This document shows, in pieces, positions 1-10,100 of a stretch of 33,045 nt of DNA; the first letter of the stretch is position 1; each line of letters starts with the position of its first letter. Made by a program: the position numbers and the translations under genes. The stretch lies in contig DYHI01000012.1 of assembly GCA_020724225.1 (NCBI GenBank), positions 1-33,045 of the forward strand. Direction: 5' to 3'. Under the pieces are notes generated by a model. The model saw only the letters and a program-made list of their open reading frames with translations. It was not told where the DNA came from and searched no databases. Origin of the DNA: Candidatus Altimarinus sp. GTDB lineage: Bacteria; Patescibacteriota; Gracilibacteria; BD1-5; UBA6164.

Positions 1-23
1 TTTTTTTTTTTTTTTTTTTTTTT
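1..23. repeat. Poly-T run at the window edge
   Basis: Twenty-three consecutive T residues open the window. The 49 bases between this run and the first gene hold no recognisable element. The run could be a contig edge, a sequencing or assembly artefact, or the U-tract of a terminator that lies upstream of the window. Confidence 0.6.
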
Positions 24-72
24 GCAAATATATGAAACCTTTTTAAAATAGAGATTGAGTTAATTAAAAACT

Positions 73-564
73 ATGTACAAAACCAAACTAAACAAAATCT
101 GAAATTTGATAGATAAAATAAAAGATGATATAAATTTACCAATTATATCAGATTTTTTAGAATGGTTTTATGATAAAATAGAGATGAATTTTGAGAAAAA
201 TGATTTAAACTTAAAATTAAGTAAGTGAGATATAGTTTTTGTAAAACTTTGAAAAAATATTTGAAGTGAGTTAAATAAAACTAGACCTTGTATAGTTTAT
301 AGTGTTAAAAGTGCTAATTTCTGAAATACGGTTGTAATTTTACCATTAAAATCATACAAATGAAAAATTAGTAGTGATTTTAATGTGTTTCTAAATAAAT
401 CTGATGAATTATGACTAGAAAAAGATTCAATCGTTGATTTATGATGAATTAGACAAGTTTCAAAGAAAAGAATAAATAAAAGAATATGAAAAGTTCAAAA
501 AGAATTATTAAATGAAATTGACTTTAAAATTTTATGATTATTTTGAATAAAAAATAAAGAGTAA
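73..564 (+). CDS. MazF/PemK-like toxin (type II TA family)
   Basis: A 163-aa protein read with TGA = Gly. After an N-terminal extension of about 50 residues, the rest matches the MazF/PemK/Kid fold: GDIVFVKLG near residue 55, then GSELNKTRPCIV, a VVILPLKS strand and DSIVDLGGIRQV with IGKV towards the end. MazF-family proteins are mostly sequence-specific RNases, with the GSE and TRP segments near the active site. No antitoxin gene follows and only 72 bases precede it, so a partner upstream of the window cannot be excluded. The start is the first ATG in frame and has no Shine-Dalgarno sequence. The N-terminal extension is unusual for the family; it could be a fused antitoxin-like or regulatory segment. 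Toxicity is inferred from family only. Confidence 0.75.
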
Positions 565-581
565 TATATTACTCTTTATTT
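552..581 (+). terminator. Terminator hairpin after the MazF-like gene
   Basis: A perfect 15+15 base palindrome that contains the stop codon of the MazF-like gene. The downstream arm ends in a T-rich stretch (TTTATTT), consistent with intrinsic termination. Confidence 0.7.
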
Positions 582-588
582 CAGTTCC

Positions 589-626
589 ACCACTTAAAGT
601 AAAGTGGTCCAAAGATATAAATCTTT
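589..626 (+). other. Two small hairpins in the leader of metG
   Basis: Hairpin one pairs ACCACTT (589-595) with AAGTGGT (602-608) around a 6-base loop. Hairpin two pairs AAAGAT (611-616) with ATCTTT (621-626) around ATAA. They fill the gap between the MazF-like gene and metG. No T-box or other known riboswitch consensus is recognisable, so this may simply be leader structure. Confidence 0.4.
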
Positions 627-673
627 GATAGTAAGTTTATTATATACTTAATTCCTAAAAATACAAATTTTTT

Positions 674-2266
674 ATGAAAAACGATAAATTTTTTATAACA
701 ACACCGATTTATTATACAAATGGTATTCCTCATATATGACATAGTTACAGTTCAATAATTGCTGATTCTATTGCTCGTTATCAAAGGATAAGTGGTAAAA
801 AAACAAAGTTTTCAACTTGAGTAGATGAAAATAGTCAAAAAGCAATAGGGAAAGCTCAGGAACTAGGTATGGAAACTATGTCTTACCTGGATATGATGGC
901 TGAAAAACACAAAGCTGTTTGGGATTGATTAAAGATAGAATATAGTGATTTTATAAGAACAACTGAGGATAGACATCATAAATTAGTTAGAGAAGTATTG
1001 CAAAAATCATGGGATAATTGAGATATCTATGAATGAGTTTATGAAGGAATGTATTGTGTTTGATGTGAAGCATTTAAAAAAGAAGAGGATCTGGTTTATA
1101 TGAACAAGACTACAAAAAAAACTTTTCCAATAACAAAAGAAGTTGAATTGTCAGATAATATATGCAAAGTTTGTCCTGATCATCTAGTAGAACCTCAAAA
1201 ACTGAAAGAAAAAAACTATTTTTTCAAACTGTCAAAGTATGGGGATTTTTTACTAAATCATTATAAAAATAATCCAAATTTTGTGATTCCACAAGATAGA
1301 TTCAATGAAGTCATAGCTTTTGTTGAAAGATGACTTGAGGATTTTTCTATTTCTAGAGAAACAAATAAGTTTGGGATACATCTACCTTTTGATGAAGAAC
1401 AAGTTGCTTATGTATGGTATGATGCACTTTTTAACTATGTGACTGTATGTAAAAGCCCTCACCCTAACCAGGGGATAAAAAGTGAGAATTTCTGGCCTAC
1501 TGACTTGCATGTAGTAGGTAAGGATATAATCAGATTTCATGCTATTTACTGGCCTGCGATGCTAGCTTCAGCTTGATATGAATTACCAAAACAGATATTA
1601 ACAACTTGATTTTTTACAGTTAACTGACAAAAGATTTCAAAATCAATAGGTAATGTAATAGATCCAGTAGAGTTTAGTCAAAAATATAGTAAAGATTTAC
1701 TTACTTTGTATCTTCTTTCTAGCTTCAATATCTGACAAGATTGAGATTTTGACGAAAAGCAAGCTATTTTGACTTACAATGCTAAATTAGCAAATAATCT
1801 ATGAAATTTAGTGAATAGGGTAGTAGTTTTGGCATTGAAATTACAAAATAATTCATGAGTACTTGAAAGTAAAATTTCTGATGTAAAAGCTGAAAATTTT
1901 ATTAAAAATAATAAAAAATTATTTAATGATTACAATTTAAAAGCAGTGCTTGATGAAAGTTTTTCATTTCTTGATTCTCTAAATAAGTTTGCAGATGAAA
2001 AACAACCATGGCAAATTATAAAAGATCCAGAAAAACAAGAAGAAACTAGAGAGGTATTATATACCATTGCTGAATGACTTAGACAAGTTTGACTTGCCTT
2101 GTACCCATTTTTTCCTGAAAAAATGGCAGAAATGTTTACTAAACTTTGATTACAAAATTACAAAGAAAGACTTGAAAATTGAGAATTAGAAAAAATATTG
2201 CCTGAAAATGTAATCTTTGAAATAAAAGAAAAATGAGAAGCTTTATTTTCTAGATTTGAGGTATAA
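674..2266 (+). CDS. metG: Methionyl-tRNA synthetase
   Basis: A 530-aa class I aminoacyl-tRNA synthetase that charges tRNA-Met in the cytoplasm. The HIGH motif is at residues 20-23, with its Gly encoded by TGA. A zinc knuckle is visible as C128-x2-C131 and C164-x2-C167. The KMSKS loop appears as KISKS at residues 320-324. The anticodon-binding helical domain follows, including the typical QPW segment. The length fits the short MetRS type without the C-terminal tRNA-binding domain. A locally GC-rich stretch near 1453-1476 encodes SPHPNQG in the catalytic-domain region and looks like a small in-frame insertion. The start is an ATG after a T-rich leader with no Shine-Dalgarno. The next gene begins one base after the stop codon, so the two are probably co-transcribed. 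Confidence 0.96.
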
Positions 2267-2267
2267 T

Positions 2268-2858
2268 ATGAAATTTGAAATTATTTGATGATGAGAAGAT
2301 AAAAGAATATGAATTCCACTTTGAATAGATAACTATGAAGTTAGATCATGACTTTATAGATATTTTGTTTGAATGCTGATTGAACCATTTTTGGGTAAAT
2401 TTTGATTTGATTCATATGACAGTGCATGGGATGAGAGTTTTTCTATTTTTCAGACTTTGATTATAAATTGTACTGAAGATTCTTTAAAAAAATACTTAGA
2501 AAAAAATTGATTTGAAGTTGTATGAGTAAAAAACATTAATTTCAAAATAATTAGAAAATGAAAAAAAGATATTTTAGATAAGTATAATGAAACTTGAGAT
2601 GATTTTGAAATGAAAAGTTTTCTTGAAAAAGCAAGAAATGGTGAATTGTCTTTTTGATTTATTCCGTGAGAGAATAATTGATTAAGAGTTATATTTGCAA
2701 AACATAAAATAGAAGATTTAGAGTTTTTTAGTACAACTAGATTAGATGAATTACAAACACAAAAAAAAGTTAGTGATTTACTTTCAGATTCTCCAACTCC
2801 TGAAAAGTTAGCTGAAGCATCAAAACCTTGATGATCACTACATTGATTTACCTTATAA
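2268..2858 (+). CDS. Hypothetical protein, 196 aa
   Basis: I do not recognise this protein. It begins MKFEII followed by three consecutive TGA-encoded glycines, then mixed alpha/beta-like sequence, and ends in a charged helix with a short Gly-rich tail (KPGGSLHGFTL). There is no signal peptide and no membrane segment, so it is probably cytoplasmic. It starts one base after the metG stop and ends eight bases before the next gene, so it lies in the middle of a three-gene operon-like unit. It is the only gene here with a plausible Shine-Dalgarno-like GAGG about seven bases upstream, but that sequence lies inside metG and may be chance. Confidence 0.85.
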
Positions 2859-2866
2859 AATAAACT

Positions 2867-4063
2867 ATGCAATTATTTATTCATCTTTGAACAAATTTAG
2901 AGTATTTTAAACTATTAAATGAGTGATTTTTACTATCAATGTGAAAACAGGATAGGGATATTGCTAATTTTATAAGCGAAAATTACCCATGAGAACTTGC
3001 AGAAAACATAAGTCCACAGTATGAAGTAAATTTTGTTTCTATAAGAGAGATAAAAAGGAAATTCGGGCCAGATGCATTTAATAAAATAGATGGAATTTAT
3101 TATTGAAGTGATAATTGTGAATATCTTGTTCCATACAAGCATGAAGTAGAAAAAGCTATTGAAGAATTTAGAGAATTTAATAAAAATTTTCCACCACATA
3201 AAGTTCGTACTTTTACTTTGGTTACTCCATATTTAGGTGATAAAATGCTTGGATTTCTAGAAGAAAGTTTAGATTATTTAAACAACCTAAATATTAAAAA
3301 TCCTATAGAAGTAGTTGTGAATGATTTTTGAGTATTAAACCTGCTTCACAAAAAATATACAAATATTAAACCTATTTTTGGTAGGGTAATTCATAAACTT
3401 TTAAAAACTCCACTTATTGATACATTTTGATATGAAGTGCATCCAGCTTGAGAATTGATCAAAAATAAATCAGAACAAGAAATAAAAGTACTCAGAGATG
3501 AGATAATTAAGTGGCAGCTTAGATTTTATAATAGTGCGGAAATTAGTTTAGATATTTACCAAAGTTTCTTAAAGAGATTTTGAGTAGAAAGAGTGGCTAT
3601 TGATTATATGGAGAAAAGAGAAGAACTTTATAAAAATTACGAATGAAAAATTACGAATTACAAATTAATAGAAAATAAAGTTTGTGATTCTGAACAGTTG
3701 TTTGCTGAATCTTATATGAGTGAAAAAACAACAAAACAAAGTATTAAAAATCCTGAAATAAATTCAGGATGACTAAGTATAGGAATTGATTTATATTACC
3801 CTTGGGCTTTGGTTTTTACTGGGAGATTATGTGATACTTCGGCTATAGAAAATCCAACCAGATGATATTATGCAACCGATGATATATGTCCTAGAACTTG
3901 TAATAGGTATGATATACATTACAAAATAAAAACTGTTTGATACAAATTATTACAAAGGTGAAATGCTTGATATAGAAGCGAAATAAATTTAGATTATTTA
4001 AAAGAAGATTTTATAAAAAACGAAAATAATAGATTGATTTTTGCCCCATTTGTTGCTGTTTAA
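2867..4063 (+). CDS. U32 peptidase / UbiU-UbiV-like protein, probable Fe-S
   Basis: A 398-aa protein resembling the peptidase U32 family, whose UbiU/UbiV members form a TIM-barrel-like fold with a [4Fe-4S] cluster. The segment EVVVNDFGVLNLL followed by IKPIFGRVIHK matches the family's characteristic strand-loop. A later PWALVFTGRLC and ICPRTCNRY match the cysteine-rich region. The likely cluster ligands are C84, C322, C341 and C345, with the same C-x3-C ending as UbiV. Some U32 proteins support O2-independent hydroxylations or RNA modification; the substrate here cannot be told. An in-frame heptanucleotide repeat lies at 3636-3670. It is the last gene of the metG cluster and ends in a shared terminator. 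It might instead be a distant TIM-barrel paralogue without a cluster. Confidence 0.6.
3636..3670 (+). repeat. Heptanucleotide tandem repeat inside a gene
   Basis: Five 7-base units in tandem: ATTACGA, ATGAAAA, ATTACGA, ATTACAA, ATTAATA. They lie inside the U32-like coding region and are translated in frame. Gain or loss of a single unit would shift the frame. Confidence 0.65.
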
Positions 4064-4094
4064 AAAAATAAAATCATAATGATTTTATTTTTTT
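4062..4094. terminator. Bidirectional terminator between convergent genes
   Basis: A perfect 15-bp stem with a 3-base loop. It has an A-run on one side and a T-run on the other, so it works in both directions. It overlaps the stop codons of the U32-like gene (plus) and the secreted coiled-coil gene (minus). Confidence 0.85.
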
Positions 4095-5100
4095 AATTTG
4101 TTATCAATTTATCCATTCAAAAATCTATTCATCAAGATTGTTTTAATGTATCGGAATCTTGATTTTTTAAATTAAATGGGTCTCATAGAAGTCATTCTCA
4201 ATCAATACTGTTATTAGAATATCAGTTATTATAATTAATTGTATTTGTAGTAGTATCTAATCATGAAAATGATTTTAAATTTTCAGGCAAACTACTTTCG
4301 TCATATATTAAATTAAGATTTTTTAACATCTCACTTCAAGAATCAGGGATAACCACATAATTTTTATTTATTATTGCTGTTTGATTTAATTTTAAATTTG
4401 TAAGAATATTTCTATTATAATTATTTAAACCATTATAATATTTTAAAAATTGGTTACAATAAATTATATATGTTCTATATGTATTATATTGGTTTTTTAA
4501 AATCAAATAATCATTAATATTGTTATTTAATCATTTTGCATTATAAACTTTCATATTTGTACTCATACTTTGTTTTGTATTTTCGATAGCATTTTCTACT
4601 TCTTTAATTGCTGTAATTAAGTTATTAATTTGTATTTCTAGATTTTTACTATTGGCATATCAAGTTTTATACCTTATCTTTAATTGATTTACTAAACTAT
4701 TGTATGTATCTTGTCTTTCTCAAGAATCTAGATATCATTTTATATCAATTTTTGATATATTTATATAATCTTTTATAGATTCAATATTTTTTGTTATAAG
4801 TATTTCATTTGTTTTATCTCTATTTGTAAGAATCATTGATATGGCGACTATATCATTGTATAATCATGAATCATTTATATTTCCAGCAGTATAAAATTTA
4901 GTTCAAATATTTATACTTAGTGCAACTCAAACTTCATTTAATCATGAAATGTCCATTGATGTAAAATTATCAATATTTTCTTTTTTATCACTTTTCCACC
5001 ACCAAGCATTTAGTGCTTGATTTCATAAATTGAATAATAATATAAAGATAAAAGTTAAAATTGTAATTTTAGTAATATTTTTTATAATATTTTTGTGCAT
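4093..5100 (-). CDS. Secreted coiled-coil protein, unknown function
   Basis: A 335-aa protein with an N-terminal hydrophobic segment (about residues 8-28, probable signal peptide or anchor). An oddly Trp-rich NAWWWKSDKK follows, and then a long, mostly helical, Asn/Lys/Ile-rich region. Residues about 130-200 look like a coiled coil (ILE/QIN/AIK/VEN heptad-like spacing). The C-terminal third is low-complexity and Asn/Ser/Gly-rich. I recognise no domain. It is divergent from the amidase-SpoIID gene across a 98-base spacer that contains a perfect palindrome, so the two may be co-regulated. A cell-envelope role is inferred from the signal peptide and neighbour only. The start is the ATG directly before the hydrophobic segment and has no Shine-Dalgarno. 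Confidence 0.85.
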
Positions 5101-5129
5101 AAAGATTGCTTTTTAGACAAATATTTTAA

Positions 5130-5148
5130 TTATTTTATCATAAAATAA
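5130..5148. promoter_or_regulatory. Perfect 9-1-9 palindrome in a divergent intergenic region
   Basis: TTATTTTAT, a central C, then ATAAAATAA: a perfect odd palindrome in the 98-base spacer between the divergent coiled-coil and amidase-SpoIID genes. It is a candidate operator for a dimeric repressor. In DNA this AT-rich, one such palindrome per window is expected by chance, so only its position is suggestive. Confidence 0.35.
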
Positions 5149-5198
5149 GTTAAGAGTAAAATTTTTGCTAGTTTTTTACCTATTTTTAAAAAAATTAC

Positions 5199-7079
5199 AT
5201 GAAAAAGTTAATTATTATTTTATTTTATATACTAAATTTTACATTTTTATCAGTTTTTGCAGATGATATAAAAATAATTTCTAGAAGTGAATGGTGAGCA
5301 GATGAAACATGGAGATATGCTGATAGTGAGGTTTGGAAAAATTATTTTGATAAACTTTATAAAGATTCTAGTTTACCTGAAACTGAAACTCAAAAAAAAC
5401 AGAGAATTAAAAATCAAGAAATTAATAATTATCTTTCAAAAAATTATAAAGAAGATAATACCTTAGTTGAATTTATAAAAGAGGAAAAATGACATCAACT
5501 TTTTTGGCCTATATGAAAAACAAATTATGTTAAATCAATAGTGATTCATCATACTGATACATCAACATGATGAACTTCAATAGATGCTATAAAATCTATT
5601 TATAAATATCATACATTAACAAGATGATGGGGGGATATAGGATATAATTATCTTATATGATTTGATTGAGAAATTTATGAGTGAAGAGCTTGATGAGATT
5701 ATGTAGTTTGAGCACATGCTTTGCGGAATAATCGCTCATCTATATGAATATCAATTATTTGAAAATATAATCATGAAAAAATAAGTGAAAAACAATATGA
5801 ATCTTTAAAAAAACTGGTACAATTTTTGACAAAAAAATATGGAATTGATGTAAATAACTCTTATGATTACCATAGAGATTGTATATGAAATAAATGTGAT
5901 TTTCATATAGAAACTTATAAGGATAATGTAATAGTATGACATAGGGATGTATGACATACAAATTGTCCTTGAGATGAATTTTATAAACAAATTCAAATAC
6001 TAAAAAATGATCTAAAATCAGAAACTTTTTGATTTAAATTAGTTAAAAATAATTTCAAACCCAAAGAGCTTGTTAAATCTGAATTGGATAAAAAATTAGA
6101 TAAATTATCAGAGTATGAATTATTAAAATTACTTGCTCAAATTGATTATTCACTAGATAAGAAAAATGATTTAAATCTTAAAAATTTAAGATCGAAAATA
6201 TATTCAAGATTATATAAAGAAAAATTAAAAAATACAGATAATGTTAAATTAGACTATGATAAAAATGATAAAATAAAAGTAAAATTATCATATCCATATA
6301 AAGATTATATAACTGTAAAAAATTGAACTAATATTTACGATATTAAATTATTTTCTTGAAAATTATTAGTAAATGATAAAGTAGAGTATAACAAAATTAA
6401 TATAAAATCACTAAAGTGATGATTTTTAGAGGTACTTTCTTGGGAAAGAATTCCTTCATGGGATAAAGAAAAAAAATATAATGATAATAAATTTAAATGA
6501 AATTTATTTTTATATGTAAAAAATAATGAAATAGTAGTCGTTAATGAGGTAAACTTTTCTGATTATTTAAAGTGACTTTGAGAAGTAAGTGATAGTGATA
6601 ATCCAGAAAAAATAAAAACTATAATAATTGCTGCAAGGACTTATGCAAAATGGTATACAACAAAAGCTAGAAAATTTCCTTGAGAAATTTATGATGCATC
6701 TGATAATCCTGATGTTTTTCAAAAATATTTGTGATATAGTTTAGAATTAAGAAGTCCAAATATAAATAAATTGGTAGATCAAACATCGGGGCAAGTAATT
6801 ACTTATAATTGAGATATTATAAAAGCTTGGTATTTTTCTCAAAGTAATTGAAAAACTTTGAGTTTTAAAGATTATTGTACAAAAAATTGAGCAAGTTGTA
6901 AAAATATAGATTATCCTTATCTTACATGAGTTTTTGATCCATGAAGTGTTTGAAAATCTAGTTTATGACATTGAGTTGGTATATCATGAGCTTGAGCGAC
7001 TTATTTAGCAAAAAAGTGATGGACTAATGATATGATAATAAAATATTTTTTAAAATGAGTTAAAATTAATAGTATATAA
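5199..7079 (+). CDS. Secreted PGRP-type amidase fused to SpoIID lytic transglycosylase
   Basis: A 626-aa exported peptidoglycan hydrolase with two catalytic domains. A signal peptide occupies about residues 1-21, ending SVFADD. The Amidase_2/PGRP domain spans about 100-275: IVIHHTDTS with H117/H118, GDIGYNYLIG, IYEGRAGGD and GHRDVGHTNCPGD with H248 and C256 as likely zinc ligands. It would cleave MurNAc-L-Ala bonds. After a Lys-rich helical linker comes a SpoIID domain (about 430-626): DYLKGLGE with E462 as the likely catalytic acid, IIIAARTYAKWY, YFSQSNGKT, and a final GHGVGISGAGA. SpoIID cuts glycan strands from which stem peptides have been removed, so both steps would lie in one chain. 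Codon 176 is CGG at a normally aromatic position. A Lys-rich leaderless-like start (no Shine-Dalgarno) precedes the gene. Confidence 0.9.
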
Positions 7080-7105
7080 AGTGAAGAAAAAATCACAAAA
7101 AAATC

Positions 7106-7132
7106 TTGACAAGAAAATTATGCTAGTATAAT
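7106..7132 (+). promoter_or_regulatory. Promoter of the giant cadherin-repeat gene
   Basis: A perfect -35 TTGACA (7106-7111) and a perfect -10 TATAAT (7127-7132) are separated by 15 bases, slightly short of the optimum. They lie 65 bases upstream of the ATG and give an AT-rich 5' leader. Confidence 0.6.
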
Positions 7133-7197
7133 AAAGTGAAAATTAAAAACAAAATTGTATCTAAAATAAAAATTTTACTTTGTTAATATAAACTAGT

Positions 7198-10100
7198 ATG
7201 ACAAATTTCTTTAAAAGTACTAGAGTTAAAATAATTGTGTTTTATGCATTTTTTTTACTCTGAATAACTAGTCTATTAGCTGTTGATAATTTAAGTTTAT
7301 CAACAACAGATATAGAGGATAATATAGTTTCTTGAACAAGTATATCTACTATTAGTTCAACAAATGCTAGTTGATCTGTAGTTTATAGTTTTGATTGTTC
7401 TACACCTTGAGTAGATGATTCTAGATTTTCTATATGATGAGCTTGAGATGAACTTATCATAAATGAAGATCCTGATTATTGGACGAAAAGCTCTTATGAT
7501 ATATGTATAAGAGCAACTGATGATGATTGAACTTATGATGAAAATTTTACTTTAAATGTAGTTGATAAAACTAATCCTGAATTTACTGCATTGACACTTT
7601 TGTCAAATAATTCAAATTCATGAGCATTTGCAAAAGCATGAGATGAAATAATTTTTTCTTTTGATTTATCTACATGAGATTCTTGGTGAGCTTGAAATAA
7701 TTTAGTTTTTGATATTTGAAATACAATTTGAGAAATACTTAATTTTGATCAAAGCTTAACTCAGTTATTATCACAAAATAAAACTTATATAGTTTTGCCA
7801 TGACAATCTTGAAGTATAAATTTAACCAGTTATACTTTTGTTGATAATAATTCAAATTCTTTAAATTGATTATCATTACCTTATACATTTTCACAAAATA
7901 TAATTGTTGATACAACATCTCCAAACATATCTTTTGTAGATGATGTTTCATCAACTCCTACTTTATATGATGATATAAATATAACAGTTAATGATGATTA
8001 TTTAGATGAAGAAAATAGTTTAAAATATTCATATTCATCTGATAGTACTTGTGATGATAATGATTTGTATTCTGAGTCATTTACATCTGGATTAACTTTC
8101 ACTATTTCAGATACTTTAAATAATTGAAAATATGTTTGTGTAAAAGCAGTTGATTATGCTTGAAATGTAACTTACTTAGCTTCTTCAAATCCACTAGATA
8201 TAGCCATACCAAGTATAAGTTTGTCATGAACTTGAATTAATGAAAATCTATGATTAGGGGTATCAATATGAGATTTATCAACTACATTTTCAACTTGAAC
8301 AACTTTTGATTATGCTTTAGTTATATGAACTTGATCAGATGATAATGCTAGTTTTTCTATAAGTTGAGCATCTTTATTTGCAGAATTTGATTGAGATTTT
8401 GAAGTAAAAAATACTTATAATATAAGAATTAGTAGTACTGATGAAAATTCAAATGTTATAGAGAAAGATTTTGTTATATACATAAATGATGTAAACGAAA
8501 ATCCAACGGATATAAGTTTGAGTCCTGTTTCAATAGATGAAAACTCATGAATTTGAGCTACAGTATGAGATTTTACAACTACTGATGAAGATTCAAGTGA
8601 TACTCATACATATTCATTAGTTGTATGAAGTTGATCAGATGATAATGCTAGTTTTTCTATAAGTTGAGCGACTTTAGTTGCAGAATTTGATTGAGATTTT
8701 GAAACAAAATCAAATTATTCTGTTCTTATAAGATCTACTGATAATTTATGATTATTTATAGAAAAAGAATTCACAATATCAGTAAATAATCTTGCAGAAG
8801 CTCCAAGTGATATAATTTTATCATGATCTACGATTGAAGAAAATTCTTCAATTTGAACTTTTGTATGAGATTTAAGTAGTATAGATGAAGATTTACTTGA
8901 TTCACATAACTATAGTTTAGTTATATGAACTTGATCTGATGATAATGATTTATTTTCAATAACATGAACATGACTTTATGTTAACTGAAATATAGATTTT
9001 GAAACAAAATCAACTCTTTCAATTTTAGTTAGAAGTACAGATTTAGGGGGAGCATATTTAGAAAAACAATTTAATATAACAGTTACAAATGCAAATGATA
9101 CTCCAACTGATATAACATTAACTTGAAGTACAGTTGATGAAAATACTTCTACTTGAACTTTAGTTTGAGATTTAAGTAGTGTAGATGAAGATGTAGGGGA
9201 TAGCTTTTTGTTCACATTAGTTGCATGAACATGAAGTGATGATAATGCTTTATTTACACTATCATGAGCAGAAGTTTATACACAATTTTCTCCAAATTAT
9301 GAATTAAAAAGTGCTTATAGTATAAGAGTTCAAACAGCTGACAATTTATGAGCAACTTTTGAAAAAGCAATTACAATAAGTATAAATGATATAAATGAAA
9401 TTCCAACAGATATAACTTTAGATACAAATTCAATAGATGAAAATTTACCAATATGAACAATAGTTTGAGATTTAACTACAACTGATGAAGATGTTTGAGA
9501 TACTTATACTTATAGTTTAGTATCTTGAACTTGATCTGATGATAATGCTATTTTTTCTATAAGCTGAGCAACTATAGTTGCAGATTTTAGTGCTGATTAT
9601 GAAACAAAAAATAGTTATACTATATTGGTGCAAACTACTGATGCAGGATGATTAACTTTAGAAAAACAATTTACAATTACTATAAATGATATAAATTTAG
9701 CACCTTCCAACTTAACTCTTAGTGGAAATACAGTAGATGAAAATCTAGTTTCTCCAGTTGTAATTTGAGAGTTAACTTGAACTGATGATGGTGAAAATAA
9801 TTGAACACTTACTTATAGTATATCATGTGTTACTTGATGAGTTGATGATGCAATTTTTGCACTTAGCTGAACAACTCTATCAATAAATGTAACTTCTGAC
9901 TATGAAACTAAAAGTTCATATGATGTATGTGTAAGAGTAAGTGATGGAATATTAAATCTAGATCAAAACTTTACAATATCAGTAAATGATATTAACGAAA
10001 CTCCAACTGATATTGGATTGACTTTAACTTCAATAAATGAGAATTTATCTGTTTGAACTTTAGTTTGAACACTAAGTACAACTGATGAAGATTTAGGGGA

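Noticed and set aside
589-626. T-box riboswitch ahead of metG
   Set aside because: Two small hairpins are present, but the conserved T-box sequence and a paired terminator/antiterminator are missing.
1100-1333. A small stand-alone ORF between TGA codons
   Set aside because: It is an internal piece of metG, in the same frame and starting at an internal Met; the flanking TGA codons are glycine.
2450-2872. Minus-strand ORF of 140 codons with hydrophobic sequence
   Set aside because: It is antisense to the 196-aa gene and has no family motif. The plus-strand reading, with TGA = Gly, fills the space with tight operon spacing.
6084-6326. A small Lys/Leu-rich ORF
   Set aside because: It is the linker between the amidase and SpoIID domains of one larger protein, in the same frame.
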